From assembly GCF_045278715.1 (NCBI RefSeq), contig NZ_CP136420.1, positions 1,426,001 through 1,490,000 of the forward strand: a DNA stretch of 64,000 nucleotides, written 5' to 3'. The notes beneath the pieces were generated by a model. That model had not been told where the DNA came from and made no database searches. It was given only the letters and a program-made list of their open reading frames with translations. The number at the start of each line of letters is the position of its first letter. Within the stretch, counting starts at the first letter, position 1. Positions 41,021 to 48,870 of the stretch are shown one piece after another. The position numbers were made by a program, and so were the translations under genes. This DNA is from Neomoorella carbonis (lineage in GTDB: Bacteria; Bacillota; DSM-521; Neomoorellales; Neomoorellaceae).

Positions 41021-41070
41021 CAACCAGGGCGTGTCCCTGGTCGGGAAATTGGCGGCACCTCATGCTGATT

Positions 41071-42405
41071 TCAAAACATGGTCAAGTATTGCTCTACTTC
41101 CCACCGGTGGACCTGGACGCGGTACTCGTCCCATTCCTTTTCTTTGGCTTCGACAAAGCGCTGGTAGATATGTTCCCCCAGGGCTTCGCGGATTACTTCA
41201 TCCCGGGAGAGTTCTTCCAGGGCTTCCTTCAAATCCGCCGGCAGGCTGCCGATACCAAGGTCGCGGCGTTCGGCTGCCGTCATTTCATAGATATTGCGCT
41301 CTACTGGTGCAGGCGGTTGGATGCGCTTTTTTATCCCGTCCAGGCCGGCTTTGAGCATGACGGCCAGGGCCAGGTAAGGATTGCAGGCCGGGTCGGGGTT
41401 GCGTAATTCTATTCTAGTTGAGGCCCCGCGCTTGGCCGGTACGCGAATCAAGGGGCTGCGATTGCGGGGGGACCAGGCGATATAAACCGGGGCCTCAAAA
41501 CCTGGTACCAGACGCTTGTAGGAATTGACCGTCGGGTTGGTAATGGCGGCTATAGCCCGGGCATGGTGCATCAGGCCGCCGATATAGTGATAGGCCGTCT
41601 GACTGAGCTGTAAGGGATCGCCCGGATCATAGAAGGCGTTCTGCCCGTCTTTAAAGAGGGACTGGTGGGTATGCATGCCCGAGCCGTTAATGCCGGCTAC
41701 CGGTTTCGGCATAAAGGTGGCATGCAGGCCATGACGCTGGGCGATGGTGCGAACAACGAATTTAAAAGTAGCGATTTTATCGGCCGTGGCCAGGGCGTTA
41801 TCGTATTTAAAGTCAATCTCATGCTGGCCCGGGGCCACCTCATGATGGGAAGCCTCGATTTCAAAGCCCATGGCTTCCAGGGCCAGGACCATATCCCGGC
41901 GGGCGTCTTCGCCCAGGTCAACCGGTGACAGGTCAAAGTAACCGGCCTGGTCGTGGGTTTCCAGGGTGGGATTACGGCCATCGGTATGGAACAGGAAAAA
42001 TTCTGCCTCGGGGCCGGCATACATGGTATAGCCCATGGCTTCCGCCTCGGCGAGAACTTTTTTAAGCACTCCCCGGGGACAACCGGCAAAGGGGGTGCCG
42101 TCAGGGTTGTAAACATCGCAAATAAGCCGGGCTACCGCCCCGTCGGCCGGCCGCCAGGGAAAAATGGCAAAGGTAGAGGGGTCGGGCCGGAGATACATAT
42201 CGGATTCTTCGATGCGGACGAAGCCGTGGATGGAAGAGCCGTCAAACATTAATTCGCCGTCAAGGGCTTTCTCTAATTCCCTGGTAGTAATGGCAACATT
42301 CTTTAGAACCCCGAAGATGTCGGTAAACTGCAGGCGGATAAAACGGACGTTAAGTTCCTTTACCCGCTGGAGAATATCCTCTTTTGTTAGTTTTTCCTTT
42401 ATCAT
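41071..42405 (-). CDS. glnA: Glutamine synthetase, GSI-alpha type (copy 2)
   Basis: A 444-residue glutamine synthetase, closely similar to copy 1 along its whole length (FDGSSIHGFVRIEESDMYL, GPEAEFFLFHTDG, KPVAGINGSGMHTHQSLFK, RVPAKRGASTRIELR). All ATP, glutamate and metal motifs are intact. The start is ATG 42405, seven bases after GGAGGA. The frame stays open upstream to 42531, but that part is the structured leader, not coding. Monocistronic, with its own promoter and ANTAR-type leader. Confidence 0.95.
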   Translation of the reverse strand: MIKEKLTKEDILQRVKELNVRFIRLQFTDIFGVLKNVAITTRELEKALDGELMFDGSSIHGFVRIEESDMYLRPDPSTFAIFPWRPADGAVARLICDVYNPDGTPFAGCPRGVLKKVLAEAEAMGYTMYAGPEAEFFLFHTDGRNPTLETHDQAGYFDLSPVDLGEDARRDMVLALEAMGFEIEASHHEVAPGQHEIDFKYDNALATADKIATFKFVVRTIAQRHGLHATFMPKPVAGINGSGMHTHQSLFKDGQNAFYDPGDPLQLSQTAYHYIGGLMHHARAIAAITNPTVNSYKRLVPGFEAPVYIAWSPRNRSPLIRVPAKRGASTRIELRNPDPACNPYLALAVMLKAGLDGIKKRIQPPAPVERNIYEMTAAERRDLGIGSLPADLKEALEELSRDEVIREALGEHIYQRFVEAKEKEWDEYRVQVHRWEVEQYLTMF

Positions 42406-42431
42406 TGAAAATCCTCCAGTTGAAATTGTAT

Positions 42432-42510
42432 AAAAACAATAAAGCCCCCTAACGCTATTCCTCATAGCATTAGAGGGCTTCATTACCCCTTGGGAAACGC
42501 CATTGCTCCC
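42432..42510 (-). promoter_or_regulatory. glnA2 leader: two ANTAR-type hairpins and a competing terminator
   Basis: Hairpin 1 (42510-42493): GGGAGC - loop AATGGC - GTTTCC. Hairpin 2 (42490-42473): AGGGGT - loop AATGAA - GCCCTC. The terminator stem pairs 42480-42464 with 42458-42441, followed by a T-rich ATTGTTTTTA. The right arm of hairpin 2 is the left arm of the terminator, so the two exclude each other. Both loops have A at 1 and G at 4, the published ANTAR recognition pattern. Confidence 0.8.
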
Positions 42511-42533
42511 TCTTATTTTGACCGTTATCAATC

Positions 42534-42561
42534 ATAATATCATACTTTATAGATTCGTCAA
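42534..42561 (-). promoter_or_regulatory. Probable sigma-A promoter of glnA2
   Basis: TTGACG (42561-42556) and TATTAT (42539-42534), 16 bases apart on the minus strand, ahead of the ANTAR-type leader. Confidence 0.6.
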
Positions 42562-42651
42562 GGCTTTTTATGATAAAATGTTTATCAAGCTCCGGTTATA
42601 GGATTAACCAGGTTAGCCGAGTACAACTACTACCACTTGAGGTGAGATAAA

Positions 42652-43290
42652 TTGTTGTGGTCACTACTATTTCTTTTTTTATTTATCCCCATGCTGCTGG
42701 CTTCCCTTTTCCTCAACTTGGCCGTTTTTTCCTTTGCCCGGCTGGGATTGACACCGGCAGGAGCTTTTGCTTTGCTTGCCGCTTCAATCATTGGCGGGCT
42801 CATTAATATCCCTATTTCCCGCCGGCGCCTTTATATTGAACAACCCCAGTTCGGCCGCTTCCCCTTCTTTTTCTATTACCCGCCCCAGGTCAGCTACCAG
42901 CTTCTGTGCGTAAACGTCGGCGGGGCGGTAATTCCCGTTCTTTTTTCCCTCTACCTCCTGGCCACGCGGGCGCCGATACTGCCGTCCCTGCAGGCTACGC
43001 TAATTGTTACTATTGTAGCCAAGGCCCTGGCCCGGGTAGTACCGGGAGTAGGTATTTCTATACCCACTTTTATCCCGCCCATTGCCGCCGCCCTTACCGC
43101 CATCATCGTTTCTCCCCATAATTCTGCCCCGGTGGCCTACGTTGCCGGCGCCCTGGGTACCCTCATGGGAGCCGATATTTTAAACCTCGGTGCTATCCGC
43201 AGCCTGCGCTCCCAGGTGGTCAGCATCGGCGGCGCCGGCGTCTTTGACGGCATTTTCCTGGTGGCCTTGGCCGCATCTTTATTAAGTTAA
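42652..43290 (+). CDS. DUF1614 membrane protein
   Basis: A 212-residue protein with about six to seven hydrophobic helices. The pattern (LINIPISRRR, then VNVGGAVIPVLFSLYLL and GVGISIPTFIPPIAAALTAI, ending in GADILNLG and IGGAGVFDGIFLVALAA) is that of DUF1614 proteins, whose function is unknown. The start is TTG at 42652, eight bases after GAGGTGAG. It is divergent from glnA2 and convergent with glnA3. Confidence 0.75.
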   Translation: MLWSLLFLFLFIPMLLASLFLNLAVFSFARLGLTPAGAFALLAASIIGGLINIPISRRRLYIEQPQFGRFPFFFYYPPQVSYQLLCVNVGGAVIPVLFSLYLLATRAPILPSLQATLIVTIVAKALARVVPGVGISIPTFIPPIAAALTAIIVSPHNSAPVAYVAGALGTLMGADILNLGAIRSLRSQVVSIGGAGVFDGIFLVALAASLLS

Positions 43291-43320
43291 AGCATTTAGT
43301 TAAAGCTACCTTTAGGTGAC

Positions 43321-43354
43321 AAAAACCCCGCCCTAGCTTGGCAGCAGGGCAGGG
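43321..43354 (-). terminator. Terminator after glnA3
   Basis: Minus strand: CCCTGCCCT (43354-43346) pairs with AGGGCGGGG, then TTTTT at 43325-43321. Confidence 0.85.
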
Positions 43355-43367
43355 TGGAAAACTTTGC

Positions 43368-44789
43368 CTAAATATCGTAGTACAGGACAAACTCGTAGGG
43401 ATGGGGCCGGAGTTTAACCTGGCTGATTTCCTTTTTCGTTTTGTATTCAATCCAGCTGTTGATGAGGTCCTCGTCAAAGACACCACCCTGAAGTAAGAAC
43501 TCATGGTCATGTTGCAGGGCGGCAAGGGCTTCTTCCAGGGAACCGGGCAGGGAACTTATCCTGGCTGCTTCTTCCGGCAGTAAATCGTAGATGTCTTTAT
43601 CCAGCGGTTCACCCGGATGAATCTTGTTTTTAATCCCATCGATACCGGCCATTAAAAGGGCGGCAAAGGCGAGATAGGGGTTGCAGGAAGGATCGGGCGG
43701 CCGGTATTCGATCCTCTTGGAGTTCGGGCTGTTGGAATACATGGGAATGCGAATGGCCGCGCTGCGGTTGCGCTGGGAGTAAACCAGGTTTACCGGGGCT
43801 TCAAAGCCGGGTACCAGCCGCTTGAAAGAATTGGTGGTGGGGCTGCAGAAGGCCGCCAGGGCCGGGGCGTGCTTCAGCAATCCGCCGATATAGTAAAGGG
43901 CGAGTTCGCTTAGACCGGCGTAGCCGCCGGCATCAAAGAATAATGGCCGGCCGTCCTTCCACAGGCTTTGGTGAACGTGCATCCCCGAGCCGTTATCCTG
44001 GAACACCGGCTTGGGCATGAAGGTAGCCGTTTTGTTATGCTTGATGGCTACGTTTTTGACCACATATTTAAACATCATCAGCTGGTCGGCCATCCTGGTG
44101 AGGGGTGCATATTTCATATCAATTTCACCCTGGCCGGCCGTGGCTACCTCATGGTGGTGGGCCTCCACGGCGATGCCCATCTCTTTGAGCAGCAGCACCA
44201 TTTCTGTACGCAGGTTTTGCAGGGTATCAGTGGGGGGAACAGGGAAATATCCTTCCTTATAGCGCGGCCGGTAGCCAAGGTTGGGATGGCCGTTCATTTC
44301 CGCTCCTGAATTCCAGAACCCCTCGATGGAGTCAATGAAGTAGTAACCGGCATACTGGCTGTGATCAAAACGAACGTGATCAAGAATAAAAAACTCGGCC
44401 TCCGGACCCCAGAAACTGGTGTCGGCAATACCGGTTTCCCTAAGATAGGCCTCCGCTTTCTGGGCTATAAAGCGGGGATCGCGGTTGTAGTTCTTACCGG
44501 TAACCGGGTCATACACGTTGCAGATCAGACTCAATGTCGGCACTTCACAGAAGGGATCAATAAAAGCCGTTCCCGGATCGGGAATGAGGAGCATATCACT
44601 CTCGTTGATGGTTTTAAAGCCGCGGATACTGGAACCGTCAAAACCTACACCGCTGGTAAAGACCTCTTCCCCAAACTCTTCCATGGGGATGGTGAAATGC
44701 TGCCATGTGCCGGGCAGGTCGATAAATTTCAGGTCAACCATCTGGACACTTTTTTCCCTGGCCATGGCGAGGACTTCCTTTGCCGTCAT
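43368..44789 (-). CDS. glnA: Glutamine synthetase, GSI-beta type (copy 3)
   Basis: A 473-residue glutamine synthetase of the beta subtype. It is longer than copies 1 and 2 and divergent from them (FDGSSIRGFKTINESDMLL, WGPEAEFFILDHVRF, KPVFQDNGSGMHVHQSL, NSKRIEYRPPDPSCNPYLAF). The segment DKDIYDLLPEEAARI carries the Tyr that is adenylylated in proteobacterial GSI-beta enzymes, although whether an adenylyltransferase exists here is unknown. The ATG at 44789 has only a distant GGGG. The leader carries its own promoter, hairpins and terminator. Confidence 0.95.
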   Translation of the reverse strand: MTAKEVLAMAREKSVQMVDLKFIDLPGTWQHFTIPMEEFGEEVFTSGVGFDGSSIRGFKTINESDMLLIPDPGTAFIDPFCEVPTLSLICNVYDPVTGKNYNRDPRFIAQKAEAYLRETGIADTSFWGPEAEFFILDHVRFDHSQYAGYYFIDSIEGFWNSGAEMNGHPNLGYRPRYKEGYFPVPPTDTLQNLRTEMVLLLKEMGIAVEAHHHEVATAGQGEIDMKYAPLTRMADQLMMFKYVVKNVAIKHNKTATFMPKPVFQDNGSGMHVHQSLWKDGRPLFFDAGGYAGLSELALYYIGGLLKHAPALAAFCSPTTNSFKRLVPGFEAPVNLVYSQRNRSAAIRIPMYSNSPNSKRIEYRPPDPSCNPYLAFAALLMAGIDGIKNKIHPGEPLDKDIYDLLPEEAARISSLPGSLEEALAALQHDHEFLLQGGVFDEDLINSWIEYKTKKEISQVKLRPHPYEFVLYYDI

Positions 44790-44900
44790 ACTCTTGGAGA
44801 AACCCCTTTCGTTTTAAAAGGTATAACGTATAACTTGGAATACAATATTATTTCATCTTTTTACTAAACAAGCTGTTTCTCACACCTCCCCTGCTGCTCA

Positions 44901-45006
44901 AAAAAGAAAAACGCCCCATCGGGGTTTTACCCCTGGAGCGTCTTTGCTCACCTGGCATACATTGCCTATCGCATTTTAATCAGTCTAAAGGACATCATTG
45001 CCCTCT
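44901..45006 (-). promoter_or_regulatory. glnA3 leader: ANTAR-type hairpins and a competing terminator
   Basis: Hairpin 1 (45006-44987): AGAGGGC - loop AATGAT - GTCCTTT, seven pairs, starting right at the predicted transcript start. Hairpin 2 (44949-44936): GAGC - loop AAAGAC - GCTC. The terminator stem pairs 44942-44930 with 44924-44911, followed by a T-rich stretch. Hairpin 2 overlaps the terminator's left arm. The spacer between hairpins (37 bases) is longer than in glnA2. Confidence 0.72.
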
Positions 45007-45012
45007 GCTATT

Positions 45013-45041
45013 AATATATACCACGACTGCATTTTTGGCAA
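45013..45041 (-). promoter_or_regulatory. Sigma-A promoter of glnA3
   Basis: TTGCCA (45041-45036), 17 bases, TATATT (45018-45013) on the minus strand. The start of transcription would fall at the beginning of the first leader hairpin. Confidence 0.75.
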
Positions 45042-45157
45042 GTATAAATTTAACCGAAAAAGATTGTTAATTACCCTTGACAGCCGGCGGCAGGTAGGGG
45101 CTCCGTACCGGGGAGGCTCCCAAATGATCTCCCGGGCTTACCAGATTATTAGGTCAT

Positions 45158-45193
45158 GTAAAAAAGGCGGCGGCTTTTTTCCCGTCGCCTTTT
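45158..45193 (-). terminator. Terminator after the LysM gene
   Basis: Minus strand: AAAAGGCGACGG (45193-45182) pairs, with one mismatch, with CCGCCGCCTTTT (45173-45162); T-run to 45160. Confidence 0.85.
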
Positions 45194-45201
45194 CTTCAGT
45201 T

Positions 45202-45540
45202 TTACCCCGGCAGACAGATATTCTGACCGACCTGAAGATTGTAGGGATCTATATGGGGATTTAGTTCCAGCAATTTTGCTACCGTCGTCCCGGTGGCCCG
45301 GGCAATGCTGTACAGGGTGTCTCCGGGAGCCACCTGCCAGTACACGCCCGAGGGACAGGGCGGTTCGTTAGGCAGGCAGAGCATCTGGCCAATCTGCAAA
45401 TTATAAGGATCAATCCCGGGATTCAGGCGTTCCAGTTCGGCCACCGTAGTTCCAATCCGCAAAGCTATAAGATACAGGGTATCCCCCGGCTCCACCCGCC
45501 AGTAGCGGCCGGAGGGGCAGGGTACTTGCAATAAACCCAT
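45202..45540 (-). CDS. Two-LysM-domain protein
   Basis: A 112-residue protein made of two near-identical LysM units. Each is preceded by CPSG-x-Y-W (CPSGRYWRVEPGDTLYLIAL; CPSGVYWQVAPGDTLYSIAR) and ends N-P-x-IDPYNLQ-x-GQ-x-CLP. LysM binds peptidoglycan or chitin-like glycans. There is no signal peptide, as in several spore-coat LysM proteins, so a place on the forespore surface is possible. ATG 45540 is preceded by GGGGTGG. It is separated from lysC by 67 bases and ended by a strong terminator. Confidence 0.85.
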   Translation of the reverse strand: MGLLQVPCPSGRYWRVEPGDTLYLIALRIGTTVAELERLNPGIDPYNLQIGQMLCLPNEPPCPSGVYWQVAPGDTLYSIARATGTTVAKLLELNPHIDPYNLQVGQNICLPG

Positions 45541-45607
45541 GCACAACCACCCCTTGCAGGTTATCTCCCTGCATCTTATGCATGGGCTCATAGAAAGGTA
45601 CTAACGT

Positions 45608-46825
45608 TTATTCCTTGTCCAGGCCGAAGCGGCTGTGGAGGGCCTGCATGGCCCTGGTCAGGTACTCTTCATCAATGATGCAGGAAACCTTGATCTCGGA
45701 GGTGCTGATCATGTGAATATTGATCCCTTCTTCTGCCAGGCAGGCAAACATGTCGGCGGCTACGCCGGGGTTTGTAATCATACCGGCACCAACAATGGAC
45801 ACCTTGGCCACTTTATCATTATAAGTTACCTTGCTGGCACCGATCTCGGCGCGCACCCTTTCGGTAACCTCCACTGCCTTGCGGAGATCGTTGCGGCCCA
45901 CGGTAAAGGCAATATCGTTGATGCCGTCCCGCATGGCACTCTGGACGATCATATCGACATTAATGCTTTCTTTGGCAAGGGCAACAAACAAGGCTTTGGC
46001 AATTCCCGGCCGGTCGGGAACATCGTGAAGGGCAATCCGGGCAACATTCCGATCGCCGGCTACACCGCTGACCACCATTTTCTTTTCCATTTCGGTCACC
46101 TCTTTCACCAGGGTTCCTTCATTATAGTTAAAGCTGGAACGTACCTCTAAAACCACATGGTTCAGCTTGCCGAACTCCACTGAGCGGGGCTGCAGCACCT
46201 GGGCGCCGAGACTGGCCAGTTCCAGCATTTCGTCGTAGGAGATAACCGGGAGTTTCCTGGCTGCCGGTACTATCCGGGGGTCCGCCGTATAGACGCCGTC
46301 CACGTCGGTATAAATCTGGCAAACGTCAGCCTTCAAGGCGGCAGCTACGGCTACGGCCGTCGTATCCGAACCTCCCCGGCCCAGGGTCGTGATTTCATTA
46401 TCGTCAGTTCTGCCCTGGAAACCGGCGACAATGACGATTTTGCCTGCCTCCAGTTCCCGCCGCAGGCGGTCACAGCTAACCTCCAGGATACGGGCTTTGG
46501 TGTGGACATTATCGGTTAAAATGCCCACTTGAGGCCCTGTCAGGGAAATGACCGGTTCACCGAGTTCATGGATGGCCATGGCCAGCAGGGCAATTGATGT
46601 CTGCTCTCCGGTAGCCAGAAGCATATCCATTTCCCGGGCCGGTGGGTTGGGACTGATCTCGTGGGCCATTGCGATCAGGTCGTCGGTCATATCTCCGGGG
46701 GCCGAGACGACGACAACTACATCATTGCCCGCCCGGCGGGTGTCTACCACCCGGCGGGCGACATGTTTGACCCGTTCAGGTCCGTTAACGGAAGTTCCGC
46801 CGTATTTTTGAACTATAAGTGCCAT
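45608..46825 (-). CDS. lysC: Aspartate kinase
   Basis: A 405-residue aspartokinase. The N-terminal kinase domain starts MALIVQKYGGTSV, with TLGRGGSDTTAVAVA and QIYTDVDGVYTADPR. Two C-terminal ACT domains follow (VALHDVPDRPGIAKALF-like and KVSIVGAGMITNPGVAADMF), giving feedback control by lysine and/or threonine. It makes aspartyl phosphate for Met, Thr and Lys. ATG 46825 follows AAGGAGGTTCTTT. It is the last gene of the metY-metX-hom-thrC-thrB-lysC operon, 11 bases after thrB. Confidence 0.95.
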   Translation of the reverse strand: MALIVQKYGGTSVNGPERVKHVARRVVDTRRAGNDVVVVVSAPGDMTDDLIAMAHEISPNPPAREMDMLLATGEQTSIALLAMAIHELGEPVISLTGPQVGILTDNVHTKARILEVSCDRLRRELEAGKIVIVAGFQGRTDDNEITTLGRGGSDTTAVAVAAALKADVCQIYTDVDGVYTADPRIVPAARKLPVISYDEMLELASLGAQVLQPRSVEFGKLNHVVLEVRSSFNYNEGTLVKEVTEMEKKMVVSGVAGDRNVARIALHDVPDRPGIAKALFVALAKESINVDMIVQSAMRDGINDIAFTVGRNDLRKAVEVTERVRAEIGASKVTYNDKVAKVSIVGAGMITNPGVAADMFACLAEEGINIHMISTSEIKVSCIIDEEYLTRAMQALHSRFGLDKE

Positions 46826-46836
46826 AAAGAACCTCC

Positions 46837-47748
46837 TTAAATGGAGTTAGAGGTATTTTCTATGACAATGGCTCCCTGGTAACACGGAGCCAACTCTTTA
46901 ATTGTGCACGCTACCCCGTGGCGGGCAAAGGCTGCCGCCATGACCCGCCCTACCTCGGGCTTACGGCCACGGCAGAAAGCAATTACCGATGGGCCGGAAC
47001 CGCTTAAAGCTACAGCCAGGGCTCCCGCCTCCCGGGCGGCGGCAAAAACCTCCCCCATCCCCGGCACCAGGGGCAAGCGGTAGGGTTGGTGCAGTTTATC
47101 TTCCATCATCCTCCCCATCAGTTCCAGATCACCGGCCTGGACGGCGGCCAGGAGGAGACCAACCCGGCTGAGGTTAAAGACAGCATCAGTAAGGGCCACC
47201 CTGGCCGGCAGCACACCCCGCGATACCTTCGTCGAAAGGGTAAACTGGGGAATGGCTACCACGGTCATTAAGCCGGCCGGCGGTTCCAGGCGCCGGCAGT
47301 AAACCCTGTCACCGTCCCTGGCGGCTACTACCAGGCCGCCTAAAATGGCCGGGGCTACATTATCGGGGTGCCCTTCCAGATGTGTGGCCAGATTTACCAG
47401 TTCTTCCCGGCTTAATGGTGCACCAAGAAGGGCGTTGGCTCCTACCAGCCCTCCTACCAGGGCCGCTGCGCTGGAGCCCAGGCCCCGGGCCACCGGGATG
47501 CTGTTATGCATGGCTATTTTCAAATTAACCTCCGGCCGCCCGGCCCGGGCAAAAACGGCCATGGCCGCCCGGTAAGCTATATTTTCCGGTCCCCGGGGTA
47601 TGGTTGCCTCGCCTTCACCGGTTACGGTAATCTCCAGGTCCGCCGATGCTTCGATTAGCAGTTCATCGTAGAGGTCCAGGGCCATACCCAGGGTATCAAA
47701 CCCCGGACCCAGATTGGCTGTTGTAGCCGGCACCCGTACCAGTGGCAT
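46837..47748 (-). CDS. thrB: Homoserine kinase
   Basis: A 303-residue GHMP kinase. The N-terminus VRVPATTANLGPGFDTLGMA, the phosphate loop PVARGLGSSAAALVGG and the late ALSGSGPSVIAF are diagnostic. It phosphorylates homoserine for threonine synthase, whose gene lies 75 bases upstream. In that gap ACAGGGC/GCCCTGT (47777-47804) forms a hairpin without a T-run, perhaps an RNA-stability or processing site. The gene is intact. Confidence 0.95.
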   Translation of the reverse strand: MPLVRVPATTANLGPGFDTLGMALDLYDELLIEASADLEITVTGEGEATIPRGPENIAYRAAMAVFARAGRPEVNLKIAMHNSIPVARGLGSSAAALVGGLVGANALLGAPLSREELVNLATHLEGHPDNVAPAILGGLVVAARDGDRVYCRRLEPPAGLMTVVAIPQFTLSTKVSRGVLPARVALTDAVFNLSRVGLLLAAVQAGDLELMGRMMEDKLHQPYRLPLVPGMGEVFAAAREAGALAVALSGSGPSVIAFCRGRKPEVGRVMAAAFARHGVACTIKELAPCYQGAIVIENTSNSI

Positions 47749-47823
47749 AACTTATCCTACCTTCATTTCTCCATCTACAGGGCAGAACCTTGAAGACGCC
47801 CTGTACTCCGAATGACTGTTTGC

Positions 47824-48870
47824 TTACAATACCACTTCTAATACCCTGGTTTCTTCTGGCGGCAGGGATATGGGTTCGGCCACCTGTTTAATGGCAATAT
47901 TGGGATCCTTCAGGCCGTGACCGGTCAATACGCAGACGACACGGTCGTCCTGGCGGAAATAACCCTTTTTAACATACTTGATCACTCCGGCCAGGGAAGC
48001 GGCCGAAGCCGGTTCGGCAAAGATGCCTTCGGCTGTAGCCAGCAGTCGCTGGGCCGCCAGGATTTCTTCATCGCTGACACAGTCGATGAAGCCGCCGGAT
48101 TCTTTCGCCGCCCGTACGGCCGGCTGCCAGCTGGCCGGGTTACCAATCCGAATAGCCGTGGCCACCGTTTCCGGGTTGGGCACCACTTCGCCCCGTACAA
48201 TGGGCGCCGCGCCTTCGGCCTGAAAGCCAATCATTTTCGGCAAAAGATGACTCCGGCCGGCCTGGTAATACTCATTAAAGCCCTTCCAGTAAGCAGTAAT
48301 GTTACCGGCGTTGCCTACAGGGATGGCCAGGTAATCCGGCGCCTCGCCAAGCCAGTCGCAAACCTCGAAGGCGGCCGTTTTCTGCCCTTCAATACGGAAA
48401 GGGTTAATGGAATTAACGAGAGTAATAGGATGTTTGGCCGTAATCCGGCGTACCAGGTCCAGGGCGTCGTCAAAATTCCCCTGGATGGCAATCACCCTGG
48501 CGCCGTAAAAAAGGGCCTGCGCCAGTTTCCCCAGGGCGATGTTGCCTTCCGGTATAAGAACGCTGCACTTCAAACCGCAACGGGCGGCATAGGCGGCAGC
48601 CGAAGCCGACGTATTTCCCGTTGAAGCGCACATAATGGCCTTTGACCCGGCCTCCATAGCTTTAGCCACGGCCATGACCATGCCCCGGTCCTTAAAGGAA
48701 CCGGTGGGATTAAGCCCTTCATATTTAAAATAGAGTTTTATCCCCAGCTCCCGGGAAAGATTCCCGGCGGCTATCAGAGGAGTGTTCCCCTCCTGTAAAG
48801 TAATCAAGGGAGTTGCCTCCGTCACCGGCAGGAACTCCCGGTAAGCACGAATAACCCCCGGCCACCTCAA
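47824..48870 (-). CDS. thrC: Threonine synthase
   Basis: A 348-residue PLP enzyme of the short bacterial class. The cofactor Lys lies in NPTGSFKDRGM. The phosphate-binding loop (PVGNAGNITAYWKG) and ACT-free C-terminus fit ThrC. It converts O-phosphohomoserine to threonine. The start is a TTG at 48870 overlapping the hom stop (TTGA), with GGAGGAGAAAATGG ahead, so translation is coupled to hom. Confidence 0.93.
   Translation of the reverse strand: MRWPGVIRAYREFLPVTEATPLITLQEGNTPLIAAGNLSRELGIKLYFKYEGLNPTGSFKDRGMVMAVAKAMEAGSKAIMCASTGNTSASAAAYAARCGLKCSVLIPEGNIALGKLAQALFYGARVIAIQGNFDDALDLVRRITAKHPITLVNSINPFRIEGQKTAAFEVCDWLGEAPDYLAIPVGNAGNITAYWKGFNEYYQAGRSHLLPKMIGFQAEGAAPIVRGEVVPNPETVATAIRIGNPASWQPAVRAAKESGGFIDCVSDEEILAAQRLLATAEGIFAEPASAASLAGVIKYVKKGYFRQDDRVVCVLTGHGLKDPNIAIKQVAEPISLPPEETRVLEVVL

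Noticed and set aside
42432..42510. T-box riboswitch in the glnA2 leader
   Set aside because: No T-box bulge sequence (TGG motif context), stem I or specifier loop; the two hexaloop hairpins explain the structure better.
42406..42531. N-terminal extension of glnA2 by 42 codons
   Set aside because: This stretch folds into the ANTAR hairpins and a terminator, and a good ribosome site directs initiation at 42405.
45083..45130. Riboswitch-like G-rich segment on the plus strand before the LysM terminator
   Set aside because: It has a partial inverted repeat but matches no class I know and lies downstream of, not ahead of, a gene on that strand.
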